Of a DNA stretch of 64,000 bases, positions 47,918-59,203 are shown piece by piece. The position numbers and the translations under genes were made by a program. Source of the stretch: Echinometra lucunter (taxonomy: Eukaryota > Echinodermata > Echinoidea > Camarodonta > Echinometridae); the NCBI GenBank assembly GCA_029962745.1, contig CM057156.1, positions 28,214,731-28,278,730 on the forward strand, in the 5' to 3' direction. The notes under the pieces were generated by a model. It did not search any database. It was not told the DNA's origin and saw nothing but the letters and a program-made list of their open reading frames with translations. How positions within the stretch are numbered: the stretch's first letter is position 1; each line of letters begins with the position of its first letter.

Positions 47918-48397
47918 AATTCCTTGTACAACCAATAATGATTCTAAAGACCCCTTTAGAACAATTTATAGACCCTTTATAGGTTAGTAATGGTTCTTGG
48001 AAAAACTGATAAGGGTTCCAAATGCGGTACAAGAAAGGTTCTAATCAGCAACATTTTTTTTCTAAGAGTAAAATACAGCAGTCAACATGAACCAAACCTT
48101 AAACGGCTATTGCAAGCCTCGCTGAAGTAACATGTTTTTATAGTGTTAAAAAAAGAAGAAACAAACAATCTCATAGATTGTAAAATACACTGTTTGTTGT
48201 TATCATGTACAAATCTATTTACAATAGCTATATGTTACACTTATTTTTTCTGCACTGATTAAAAAATGTGTTTTATTTTTTTTTCCTCAATACTCACAAC
48301 AATAACCTTTAAACAGGAAGTATCTTTGAATGATCCCGTCATAAAGGCAGTTCCCAAGAAAATACGTGATTCTTAAGAGTATCATTAGACCTTAATA

Positions 48398-48517
48398 GTA
48401 ATTCAAATTCAAATTCAAATTTGTTTCCCACATTTCCATAAAAACAACAAAAAAGTATAAGACGACGAGCAAATGCATCCAAAAGGTCATACAAATTTCT
48501 AGAATAGGTAACAACAC

Positions 48518-48558
<41 letters not shown>

Positions 48559-49030
48559 GGAAAAAATCAAAGACAGAAATGTGAATATGAAACAATGATA
48601 CATGTATAAAAATGTGGTGGGATCAAAAGAAGTTCATCAAAAACTTAATAGATTGACCCCAATTCAACATAAAAAACTAAATGAAAGTAAAGAATTAGAA
48701 AGTGAAGTACGTAGAAAATACAAATAGAACAAAACAAAAAACATATTACATGACTAATATACTTTTAATAGACAAATATCAGTAAAGAAATTATTATAGG
48801 TTATTGAGAAGGTGGATTTTCAGTTTATTCTTAAAGGTGTCAAGCGATTTGCACTGTCTAATTTCAAGTGGTAAATTATTCCAAAATATGGGTCCTTTGT
48901 ATTTAACTATTGTCCGAGAAAAAGAGGTGCGGCCGTAATAAACTCGAAAATCGTACTTATTTCTAGTATATGTATTGTATTGATGGGCATGTAGATTCAA
49001 AAGAAAACATATTACTGAACGATCTCGGTA
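48398..49030 (-). mobile_element. 3' end of a non-LTR retrotransposon (CR1/L2-like)
   Basis: Minus-strand frame ending at 48794 encodes YNTYTRNKYDF ... IVKYKGPIFWNNLPLEIRQ ... FKNKLKIHLLN, the characteristic C-terminus of CR1/L2-type reverse transcriptases (KGP-x-x-WNxLP). A ~390-bp 3' UTR with a GA microsatellite follows and ends in a TTTGAAT tandem tail. 5' truncated; only the last ~80 codons remain. Confidence 0.8.
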
Positions 49031-49938
49031 AAAAGGTTTCTATTGAATGAAAATATGAAAATTCCCAATGCTTTTAACATATCTACTTTGAGCATTTACT
49101 GATTTAATCTGCCTTGGATACAGCAAAGTACAAAACTGCAAGTATACCAATCGCTAAAAGACACTGTGTCCTGTATTTTCGGAGTTCCATGTCATTGTTT
49201 TATATTCAAAATATGATCTTCAAATATTACTTCTACCGTTTGAAAATGACGATGGCACATGCAGTAAACAATAAGCGACCAGTGAGTCGACTTATTAGAC
49301 GAACGCCTACGCATGTGGCATGCAAAATCGTAGGGGCGTTTTAGTAATCGAAAAGGTGAATCAGCCCTCTAGCCCTCTGTTGCATTAGCGCAGAAATTAC
49401 AAACATGTAATAAATGCCCATAGGCACAGATATCTGTTTTTAATTTATCTCGTCTTGCTCCACAGACTTCATGGAAACTACGACTCTGAGCAGGGTTTTC
49501 TTTTAGTCGTGCAAAGCATGGGAGTGGAGTATCATTAAGAGACTGGGGTCACCATCGGCGAAATTCTGCATGCAGCATGAGGGAGACAAGAAACCCCATG
49601 ATATTGGTGGCTATTTACCTCACTATAATTAACTTAAAATCAAACAAACAAGTAGAAAATAAGGCCATCAACAATTTGGGGTCGTTTTTTACTCCTTAAT
49701 TAAATGACATGTAAAAGATAACAAAATGGGGGGGGGGGGGAGGGTGGGGAGGGTTGGGTCTCCCCATATTAAATCTCGTGGTGTCCTCCGCCCATTGTGA
49801 TTTTTCCTTTTTCTTTTCTTCTTCTTCTTCTTCTTCTTCTTCCCCTTCTACTTGTTTATCTTTAAAAATATTGCTCTTACTATGACAAGTATAATTTTGT
49901 TATTGTAATCATTCTTTTGATTTAGGCTAACTATCTGG

Positions 49939-50315
49939 CTACTTCTGCTCGGATGGAGCAGCTGCATTATTACGCTGGTCCTCCTTTGCCAATATAGACC
50001 TTGGGTTTGCTTTTTCCTCCATAGGTAGACCTATGCATCCATCCAATCCTGCACCTCCCTCCCCACCGATTGGCTGGTTCAATGGGTACGAAAAAATACG
50101 GGCTTTTAAATCGTATAGATTGAGTATATAATTCTTTAACTTCTTCAGGTATCCCGACCCCTTTCCAGTCGCAGCTATGTTGTGTCTCTCATAGCATTCG
50201 CGAAGCCAAGAAACCAGTCGCATTTCGGTGCCACCCTTGCAGAGAGATGGTCCATCGGATTCCCTGTCGTAGTTGAAGATAGGGACTTTGTGAAGCTCCG
50301 CAAGCCGTCCTACCT
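49939..50315 (-). CDS. Possible 3' terminal exon of an unknown gene
   Basis: A 126-codon open stretch follows a good acceptor on the minus strand (T-rich tract then TTACTTGCAG, phase 1) and ends at a stop. It encodes a helix-rich piece (EMRLVSWLRECYERHNIAAT, LKKLKNYILNLYDLKARIF) and a Gly/Pro-rich tail. I do not recognise it and found no upstream exon, so it could be chance. A MITE lies directly upstream at 50351-50446. Confidence 0.35.
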
Positions 50316-50350
50316 CTGCAAGTAACAATATAGAATAGAAAGAAACTATT

Positions 50351-50446
50351 CTGGGCCTCGTAACACAAAGACATGCAATCAATCGCAAAGTTGTAACAGC
50401 CAGTCAAATTTGCCATTGATCGCAAACCTTTGTGTTACGGCCCCCT
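50351..50446. mobile_element. Short MITE with GGGGCCGTAACACAAAG-type ends
   Basis: GGGCCTCGTAACACAAAGAC ... and CTTTGTGTTACGGCCCC are inverted, followed inward by ATCAATCGCAAAG / ATTGATCGCAAA pairing. About 96 bp. Confidence 0.8.
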
Positions 50447-51502
50447 GGTTAATGCCACACGACGTGTCTTTTCTTCGTCATTAAAGCTCAATCACGTACA
50501 GTTTTGGTAGCTAAGAGAAAAATGGCGTGAAACTGATGAAATTATAGTATCTCATTGTCCGCCTTGCTTAAAAAGATGCATGCGTAAGATCACTCCATTC
50601 ATGACTTCAGGTGAATTTCAGTGTCAAAGTTTGAAATGAATGCAATGTTAGGTTTAACGATTACACTCTCTGCCCTACGCCAGGACGCCTGCAACACGAC
50701 CGCTCCTCCGCAAATCGATCACAGCGCTTCGTACAATTTGTCAGGTAAACTGAATTCTTGTTGGTTTCACACGTGTGCATGCCTGTGTGACTTTACGTCC
50801 CTGACCTGAGATTTAAAAAAACAAACTATTTCATTCATTTTAAAAAAATATTTAACTGGATGAGGAAAAAAACCTATAGTTAATAGCATCTTAGTTTTGC
50901 TTCTGCCTTGCTAAACTGACATGCTGAAATCAAGGAAATCTAACGACTAGGCATACCAAAACTGTACATAAGCTTTAACATGTTTAAAGAGAAGTGTAGG
51001 CCTCTAGTTTAAAAGGGAGTTGCAAAGAGACAGTGCGAACGACGCGTTTAATAATTGACAGATGGCTTTAACAGTTTAATTGCCTTCTTGCATATAGGGA
51101 TTGATCAGTGTAGGCAGTGACACAATGACTGCTCCTTTAAGCTTGGTCTGGTTGATTCAAGATTGTTACTATATATATCTTTTTATAACCAAATGATGAG
51201 AACTGAGTTTTGTTGAAAATAATGTAAAAATGTGTGATCACTGAGCAAAATTGCAACTAAAGCAGTAACTACCATGAAGGCAGGGGCGTAGACAGCGGGC
51301 GGGGGGGGGGGGGGGGGGGGACATGTACAATCATCCCCCCAGGTTTTAGGGAAGGATGTTTGCTTACAATTAAACTGAATGAACATGTTTAGAAATGATA
51401 GGAACAGCAATAATGATGATAATTATTATCATTTTAACAACAATAACAACAATCATTGTTGTTATTATTATAATAATAACAACAACAATAATAATAATAA
51501 TG

Positions 51503-51541
<39 letters not shown>

Positions 51542-51837
51542 GTAATTAGTAATGTATTATTAATATTATTATGCTTATGATAATAATGATAGTTATCACC
51601 ATCATCATCATCATCATGATCGTTAATGTGACTGAAATGACAATTACTATCATAACTATATCGATCATTATTCTGATTTATCTAGTTATTTACATTACTT
51701 TTGGGTAATTTCGGCGCCGTCACAGTTTTTCTGAAGTGGTGTAACAAATATGCAATAATGTGTGTCAGTCCATATTCTATATTCGCTTGTCACGGTGCAT
51801 ATATCTTCTATTTATGTCTGTGCATCATTGGTGTAAA

Positions 51838-52400
51838 TCCTGGGGGGGGGGGATGGGATGATATATCCCCCCACTTTTTTGAGAGGGGGATGGCGTGTAC
51901 AAATATCCCCCACTTTTTAAGGAAGAAATGATATTTGAATTAATCAGTTAATACAATTTTCAATAATCTGTCATAAACAACCATCATATTTTAGAATTTT
52001 CGTTTGAAAATGCGAGTGAAAACCAGAAAAGTGGTTATTTTGGGCTCGCTTGCTTTGCTCGCTCATCATATTATAGAATTTCTATTTGAAAATGCGATCA
52101 AAATCAGAAAAATGGTAATTTTTTGCTCGCTCGCTTCGCTCGCTCGCAGGATAATCAAAATGTGTGTAAGGGGGTCTGTGCAGGTGGGTGAGGGCGTGTG
52201 TTTATACTTAATTGTGAGTTCGACAGAAAAAAAAATCGGTAAGAAAGTCGATCACCCCCCCCCCACCAATCCTCAAAGTGGATTTATGCGGGTGTATGTG
52301 TGTGCGCGTGTGTGTATCTCTATACGAAATTGGTCCTCGATTTCTCGTGAACGGCAAATCACCCCCCCCCCCCAGGTGTAAGAACCTGTCTACGCCACTG
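51838..52400. repeat. G-run to C-run element with CTCGCTCGCTTCGCTCGCTC motifs
   Basis: Starts at AAATCCTGGGGGGGGGG and ends CCCCCCCCCCCAGG ... CGCCACTGCATG. Two GCTCGCTTCGCTC-type motifs (52045, 52123) lie between. A short related remnant is at 39467-39770 and another at 45890-46150. Confidence 0.55.
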
Positions 52401-53254
52401 CATGAAGGATTCAATAATAATCACTAATTACCTGAAGCATGTTCATGAGCTAAGGGATTCTCCACTGGAACCGGCATCAAAAAGGCGAAATTCTGGGAAA
52501 CCACTGGAAAATAATCATAATAATAAAATAAGCGACTCCAGAGTTTGATTTTAAACACCGATGTATGACAAATCACTTTTTGTAAAATTGAGCTATTTAA
52601 AATTGGTGTTACTAAAATATAAAGAAAGTAATACGAAAATTATTACACGTTAGATCAAAATTACAAAATTATTCCTTGACACATAACGCGTGGAGTGTCA
52701 ATGAAAGTCAGTTTTGGGTTTCATACAGTGGTGTGGTATTTTCAAATTGTAAGTCAGATAAGATATGACATTAATTGGCTTTTTACAATCAAACTCTCTA
52801 ATTTCATCTAATGCTAACAAATGAATCCTTGTTATAAATTTTGTCTATTAATTCAAACTGTAGTGCTAATATTTCAGCAGTAATTTAATTTTTTTTTAAT
52901 CCGGGAAGATAATCAAAATATGCAAATCTTCCAGGTTAAAAAAATAAATAAATAAAAAAGGGAAGATAAATGTGTAAAAATTAGAACTTGTTTTTGAAAA
53001 GTAGGTGTTATGGTAGACGAGAGTACTTAAAAGAAATTATGAAACATGTTTTTTTCTACTCCGTCGACTCTGTGCCAATGATAAAAACAATGATATATGA
53101 ATGTATGAAAAACGAGCAATTTTGAAGTGTTCTCTTCACTTTTGCTATATCTGCCTATTCATATGCATAAGTAGAATAGTCATCAAAATGTATATTATAA
53201 GTATATCCGAATATGCCGAGACTCGATTGTGGACACGCTTAGAATTAAGAGGCG

Positions 53255-54780
53255 GGAGGGGCCTGAAAGCAGATCCTGGGGGGGGGGCAGTTGCCCCCCC
53301 AAGAAAATTTCGGGGGGGGCAAAGATATCATTTTGCACCCCCCCCCCCCCCAATAATTTTCCCCCCCAAAAAAAAGAAAAAAGAAAAAAGAAAAAAGAAA
53401 GAGAAAAGAAAGGAAAAGGAAGGAAGGAAGTGAAATGAAAGCGTAAAACAAGAAAAAAGAAAGAAAATGGGACACTGGGAAGCGCTCGCTCGCTTCGCTC
53501 GCTCGCATTTAAGTATCTTAACCAATGCCGATGATAATTACTATTCTTATGAAAGGAAATCGGTTTGCATCTTGTGTTTCTATCTAATGTTATACTATTC
53601 TTCTACTCATAGGAAGTAATATAACCAAACAAGATATCACTCCTAGAAATCGAGCGGCCAGTTGACCTAAAAATAGATAAACTTTCAGGAGATAACGGCC
53701 TGGATTTAAAAAAAACCCCGCAAAACAAAAACATATTTTTCGTTAACTCGCTCGCTACTCTCACTGGTAAAAGCTAGATACAAGATGATTTCGGGCAGCA
53801 AGTAGCTTATCATAGCAGCGAGATTCCAAATATTATTATATTTGGGCAGCAAGGTGGTTGACAAAGATTTTGGGACGAATCCATATAATTTTGCCGGGAT
53901 CGGTCGTTGGCTTTGCTCGCTATGGTAGAAAGAGAATGGATTCGGACTGCAAGCGAGGTAGCTAAAACAGTTTCATATTCGGCACACAGGTGAATGGATG
54001 TATTATTGAGATATAATACAGGCATGACAGCTTTATTCTGATGATAATGATAATTATAATATTCCGTTCTTGTATAGCGCGTATCACATTTTTATCACAT
54101 TATTATGATGACGAAATAACACTTCTATCATATGGAAAAGGGTATATTTTTCCTCGCTCGCTGCGCTCGCTCGTTTCATATTAATGGTTTTGAAAAGCAA
54201 ACGAATTCGGTGAGATGAGACCGAATAGATAATGCAGATGTTTCATTGGCTCACAGCGTGATTTGCCGAAGGTTTACTACATCTACCATGAAAGAGTGTG
54301 TGCTTCCTCGCTCGCTTCGCTCGCTCGTAATATAAAAAAACAGAGTGGTTTGGGGGGCAGCAACAATGGACCAGCGATGTGACAAAATAGAGTTCATATT
54401 TGGCAGCGAGGTAACCATATATATATATTAGGTATCATTTATGCTTATATGATAACTAAACCCTTCTCTCATAACAAGATATTTGTTATTTTTTGCTCGC
54501 TCGCTTCGCTCGCTCGCAAAATTGAAAAAAAAAAAGGATGGTTCACATAGCAAGTTGCGTAATTTCCCCAAATTGAAAATGCTTCACGTTGATATAGGCC
54601 TATATATATACATATACATACATACATATAAGTGAGGGTGTGTGTGTGAGTGTGTGTGTACAAATACGTATATATACATATATATATATATATATACGAT
54701 CAGTAGCAGTGGGTTCATCTCCGCTTGGTCGTCTTGCCCCCCCCCCCCCCCAATCCGAAAAATGGATCGACGCCTCTGCC
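53255..54780. repeat. Diverged tandem array with CTCGCTCGCTTCGCTCGCTC motifs between G- and C-runs
   Basis: Copies of the motif or decayed forms at about 53484, 53747, 53913, 54152, 54309 and 54495, each followed by a word like TTCATATTTGGCAGCGAGGT. Opens with GATCCTGGGGGGGGG (53273) and closes with a C-run and GACGCCTCTGCC (54770). Confidence 0.6.
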
Positions 54781-55121
54781 TGAAAGATTCAGGGTGCCGA
54801 AAACCATGAAGACTATTGATGTTTGCATTAAATGTGCGCTTTCCGAAAAAAAAGCAATAAGGAGGGTAACGTAAGCCCCTCCATGTTTGTTATAATGATC
54901 AAAATTTTAAATTGGAATCATCTTATTGGTTTCAGTTCTATAAACATCGTATTGAAGATTCCTCGAGGTATGACATCACACATGATGACCGTATTGCCAA
55001 CTGGAGATTTCCTATGTCAACTCTAAAACTTTCAACTGTGACCTATTCTTAACCATATCGTTCTTTGTCCAAATTCCCCAATCTTCCTCAAATCTTCCCA
55101 AGTTTTTCCCAGTTTCCCCTT

Positions 55122-56092
55122 CTACTCATACCAACTTTCTAAAAACTTTATTTTCCTGTTAGACCTACACATCTTCTTCTGGCAAAATTCCAAAACGCCT
55201 CTAACTTCCTTTTTGCTGTTAGTTCCGCAGTCCACAAGAATGGCTTCGAACAAATGCCAGTTGCTGTCCAGGTCACGTGTGTCTTGCATCGGCATGATAA
55301 TCTTTCCAGGAAGATGTTGTTGTAAATCATCCTTCAAATTTTCGAGTTTACATGACGGGGAGAGACCGACCAAGGCTATGGGGAAGGTGGTGTCAATTAC
55401 TTTTTCTTCGGTGACATTTCTTCCGATTGAACCTGTTGAAGTATTTTCTAAAGGGTCGACTTTCGATGAGGCTTGGGAATTTATTGTGGAGTTGGAGGAA
55501 CATGCACGAATTTGGGACACACCAGACATGTGCTGAGGGTTTCCATGTTCCAAACTGGTGGATGATGGGCATGTCACCGAAGTTTGAGTGTCAGGTGATT
55601 TCGGTGGAGCAACTCCTGAGCTGAAGCCAACTCTTACAGGGTGCACAGGAGAACCGTCATCACTCAAAGACGAAGAGTCAGTTGTCCGGTGCTCAGTCTT
55701 TTTCTCGGAATTTGACCCTATTTCAGAAGATTTCATACCGGAGGTACTCACATTTTGCTTTCCTTTAGTAGAACTTCCAGAAACAAGGCTACCTTTGCTC
55801 TTATCCTCAGTCGTAGTTTTATCCTTTTTATCCGTAGAGGACGCTGTGGTTGATGGTGTAGGTACCTGAATTTCAGCGACGGGCAGAGGATGATTTGGTG
55901 CATTCCCGAGGAATTCAATGAGCCGTGTCAGGTCCTGATCTGGCATTTCAGCTGGACTATTGCATTGAATGACACATCTAGAGCACTGGAAAGTTGTTGG
56001 CTGAGATTTCTTGAAGACCATCATCAGCGCCATTTTGGTATTTGGATTGAAGCTCGTCATGGAGTGAACAACGACTGCAACACGGTCAGGTC
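55122..56092 (-). CDS. Exon 2 (last) of the 413-aa Rossmann-like protein gene
   Basis: 971-nt exon open to the stop at 55122-55124, in a region where random frames rarely exceed 70 codons. Acceptor CCCTTTCCACAG. Contains the rest of the N-terminal domain, the low-complexity linker and the C-terminal alpha/beta segment ending FLESWYE. Confidence 0.8.
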
Positions 56093-58228
56093 CTGTGGAA
56101 AGGGAAATGCATGTATTGAATAAAATTAATGATCTTACAAGCATTATTCAGGTCATATAGATATGCAAAGAAATACGAATAAATCTTGTAATGTAAAGAA
56201 ACCTGGGGTGATGGTTACCTTGCCGCCTATCTAAATAGTGATTTTAGATTTGGGTGACTGTGTACATAACAACCTACGTCAATCTGACCAGTTAACTACT
56301 GAATTATCGCATACCCATTGGCTTAGTTAAGGCACCAATCGGTTCCAGTAGCAATGGGCCAATATCTGCGAGCTAAAGTTTTGCTTTCAGTTTTAATATG
56401 TCAAACACTTTTCCCTGGATAAGCTCATGTCGGAAAATGAGCAGGTGACAAGCAGCAGTAGCGCAATCCATGAATCAATTGAGGTCCTCGTCAAATGGTG
56501 AAGTGCGCCCTCTTCTTCACATTGTCTTTGCGATGTTCTCCATGTCAACAACCAGGAAAATTCTGGAAATTCTGGAAAATTCTGCTTTGAATTAAATGAA
56601 TGTCAAGTGCACTATATCTGCTGATTCAAAATGTGCCACTCTTCTTTTTGAAAATGCTTTCGGTGTAGTTCTTTTTAATCTCTCCTTTAAAAAAATATGT
56701 ATTGACTAGGCCCTACATATTTATAGATTTCAAATCTTTAGTTTGCTGATGAACAGGGGCGGCGTCAGGGTATTTTGATGGGGGGGGGGGGATTTTCTGG
56801 GTTTTTTTACCTTGTCTCAAAGGCGAGTTTGTATTCGTTTTAAATGAACAAATAAGGCTATTATATAGTTACATGGCCTTGCCCTCTCTTCCTGCATACT
56901 CTTCTTTTTTTTTTTTATCAATTGAAAAGTTATAGGGTGGCCACCCCCTGCCCCCTGTAGCGCCGTCCTGCTAAAAATTATAGGAGGCGGTCACCCTTGC
57001 CCCCCCCCCCTGTAGCGCCGCCCCTGCTTATGACTAAGAACATTGACACATAACTAAATCATGGGACATGGAACTTCATATGGGAATTCCAGATTTACAA
57101 AGACTCATTACAATAGTATAAAAGTAACAATGCTCAATTATACCAAGTGAAAAGCTTTAAAAAATTGAATTGTGAGGTGCTTTTCAATACACACCCACAC
57201 ACAGGGGCGGCGCTACAGGGGGGGGGGGCAGGAAGGGCGAATGCCCTCTATTTTTTCAAGTGATTAAAAAAAAAGAAAAGAGGAGAAAAAGAAGAAAAAT
57301 GAGGATGAAAAAAAGAAGAGGATAGGAAAAGAGAGGCCTGGGGCTTGCAACTATATAATACCCCTATCTGTTCATTTAAAAAGTCAATAAATTCACCTAT
57401 GTGTCATCTTGTCCTCCCCCCCCCCCCCCATCAAATACTCTGGCGCCGCCCCTGCCCACGCAGGTTCACACCCCACCCCCAACTCAAGCTCAACTCACAC
57501 ACAATGTGACGAGGGTTGATTCGAAACCTGGTCGTATAAATGGTTACTTTTTAAAGACAGTTTTAGTTGCTGATCAGTTTGAAGTAATATCTTCGAGAGA
57601 CAGAGAGAGAGAGAACTCGTAAAAGTGATAGATAGCCCCACCCACTAAACATATACATACACGAACATAGACCAATTGTACACGAGACACAAGTGTTTGG
57701 TGGAAAGAGAATAAGTGTTTCTCTTGCATGATTTCATCAGTTTGATAATGACAGCAGTACAAGTATCACAGAATGGTGTCTCTCATAACCTTATGATAAA
57801 GTAGTATAGGCCGACTATTTTTTTCTCAATATTGTGTAAAGCTATGTGTGGTAGAGGTAGCCATTCTCATTGATTATTCATAAGAAGCTTCCATGCAAAT
57901 CATACAGAATAAATTACAAATGAATTTATTATACACAAATCAATCAGAATGACTCACCATATTTTCTCTTGAGTTGAGGCAAGAGCTTGCTATACTTGGC
58001 ATCTGCTACGTCAGTGATGGAGTTACGACCTTGTGAAATTGAATGCAGCAGAACGAGGGCATGGTAGGTGTCCCGTGGTTGAAACGACTGCAAATCTTTT
58101 TGCGTGAGTTTTACAAAGGTACATCTCCAGTTATCATTTACACGCTTGATGTTTTCGATTAACTGATCTGTAGATGATTCAGTCGATACGGAGAGAAAAG
58201 CAATGTCAATTCTCTTCCCTCTCGCCAT
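55122..58228 (-). CDS. Two-exon gene, 413-aa protein with Rossmann-like segments (unknown family)
   Basis: Exon 1 58228-57958 (ATG start, donor GTGAGT, phase 1) and exon 2 56092-55122 (acceptor TTTCCACAG). The join reads KRKYGPDRVAVVVHSM and gives 413 residues. N-terminal ~150 residues alternate predicted strands and helices: RIDIAFLSVS, CTFVKLT, HALVLLHSIS, RVAVVVHSM, with an SITDVADAKY segment and a CSRCVIQC cluster, suggesting a Rossmann/flavodoxin-like fold with no obvious catalytic motif. Residues ~155-320 are Ser/Thr/Lys-rich and probably disordered. A C-terminal ~90 residues again look alpha/beta (FPIALVGLSPSC ... LFEAILVDCG). No signal peptide; likely intracellular. Family not recognised; fold is inferred from hydrophobic pattern only. 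Head-to-head with the GTPase-like gene at 59204. Confidence 0.75.
56754..57026. mobile_element. MITE with CAGGGGCGGCG ends (copy 1, in intron)
   Basis: CAGGGGCGGCG at 56754 and CGCCGCCCCTG at 57026 bracket a segment with a G-run near the left end and a C-run near the right end. Lies in the intron of the 413-aa protein gene. Confidence 0.75.
57202..57454. mobile_element. MITE with CAGGGGCGGCG ends (copy 2, in intron)
   Basis: Same family as the element at 56754-57026 and about 175 bp from it: CAGGGGCGGCGCTACAGGG on the left, TGGCGCCGCCCCTG on the right. The end marked TCAAATACTCTGGCGCC here corresponds to the left end of copy 1, so the two are in opposite orientation. Confidence 0.75.
57958..58228 (-). 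CDS. Exon 1 of the 413-aa Rossmann-like protein gene
   Basis: First ATG in frame is at 58228 (MARGKRIDIAFL). The frame stays open a little upstream without an ATG, so this start is preferred. Ends in phase 1 at GTGAGT. Confidence 0.75.
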
Positions 58229-59203
58229 GATGATGTGCTGCTCTGGGTTGACTGCAAACCACGGCGTGCAGTTCAAGAAAAAATGATGCTAAAAGCCAGC
58301 CAGCCAAGGCAACTCTGTGAGGTAGTACACGTACTTTGCGAATGTTTATCCAGGGTAACTTGCAAGTTGTAATACTGTGCTGTAATGGCTGTAGTTGGGA
58401 AAATCCACTGACATAGCGTCGTTAACAGTATTGTGACATCCCTGTGGGCGGTGCTTTGATCTCGAGCATGTGCAGTGATTTGTATGCCAAGTTCAGTAGG
58501 CCTAATTATTACATCCCCTGCGGTTAGATCGAAATTCCTTTAAGGTGGAGTATAATATTTCAGAAAGTACATTGGAAATGGGGAAAAGCGCTCTTGGGGA
58601 AATCAGAAAATTCAGACACTGCAGTTCTTTCTTGGTACTGGGTGCAACGTATTACACAATACTGTATTGTTGGGAATCCCACTTGGCTCGGATGTCATCG
58701 TTTTGCAATAGAAACGATAGAGAGAGGATTGAATTACAGTTAATGAATTTGAATAAGATTGCACAATGTAGCTGGGAAACCCCACGGTCGCGTGTGAAGA
58801 CACGCCCAATCTGTTCATGACATGACCACATATAGGTATGGGCGGTGCCTCCAACTCAAGCATGCGCGTTTATTGTTGCCATTAGGCCACACCTCAACCA
58901 GTCTCCCCTTTTGGTTGTCATGGAATGTGTGACCATGTACATCTCTAACTTACGGGATAGCAGATCTTACTGAATTTCTATATCATCTTGCAATTTCTGT
59001 CATACTATCCTAAACTTAAAATAAGAAAAGGGAAGAAAGTACATGTTTTTATTTGCAAGTGATCCTTGTCACATATCGTTTTCGATATTAGGGGTACCTT
59101 GGTAGATCTTAGCTGAGAAGAGTTTAGGATTAAGAGGCATTCACGTATTTGGAGTTTACATTGTTTGCAGGGTTTGTAAGGCTAAATATTTGATAACTTG
59201 AAA
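58229..59203. promoter_or_regulatory. Putative bidirectional promoter with NF-kappaB-like sites
   Basis: About 975 bp separate the start codons of the two divergent genes. It holds three kappaB-like sites: GGGAAAATCC (58397-58406, one mismatch), GGGAATCCCA (58672-58681, one mismatch) and GGGAAACCCC (58774-58783, perfect fit to GGGRNWYYCC). A diverged direct duplication (58391-58510 and 58768-58890) shares GTAGYTGGGAAA...CCAC, then GGGCGGTGC with CTCRAGCATG exactly 15 bases later, then AGGCC. TATA boxes and start sites were not identified. Confidence 0.45.

Larger units (their letters stand above)
50447..55121. other. No gene seen; repeat arrays
   Basis: Includes the G/C-run arrays at 51838-52400 and 53255-54780 and an AAT-rich patch at 51400-51600. 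The rest is AT-rich unique-looking sequence with no exon I can support. Confidence 0.5.
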
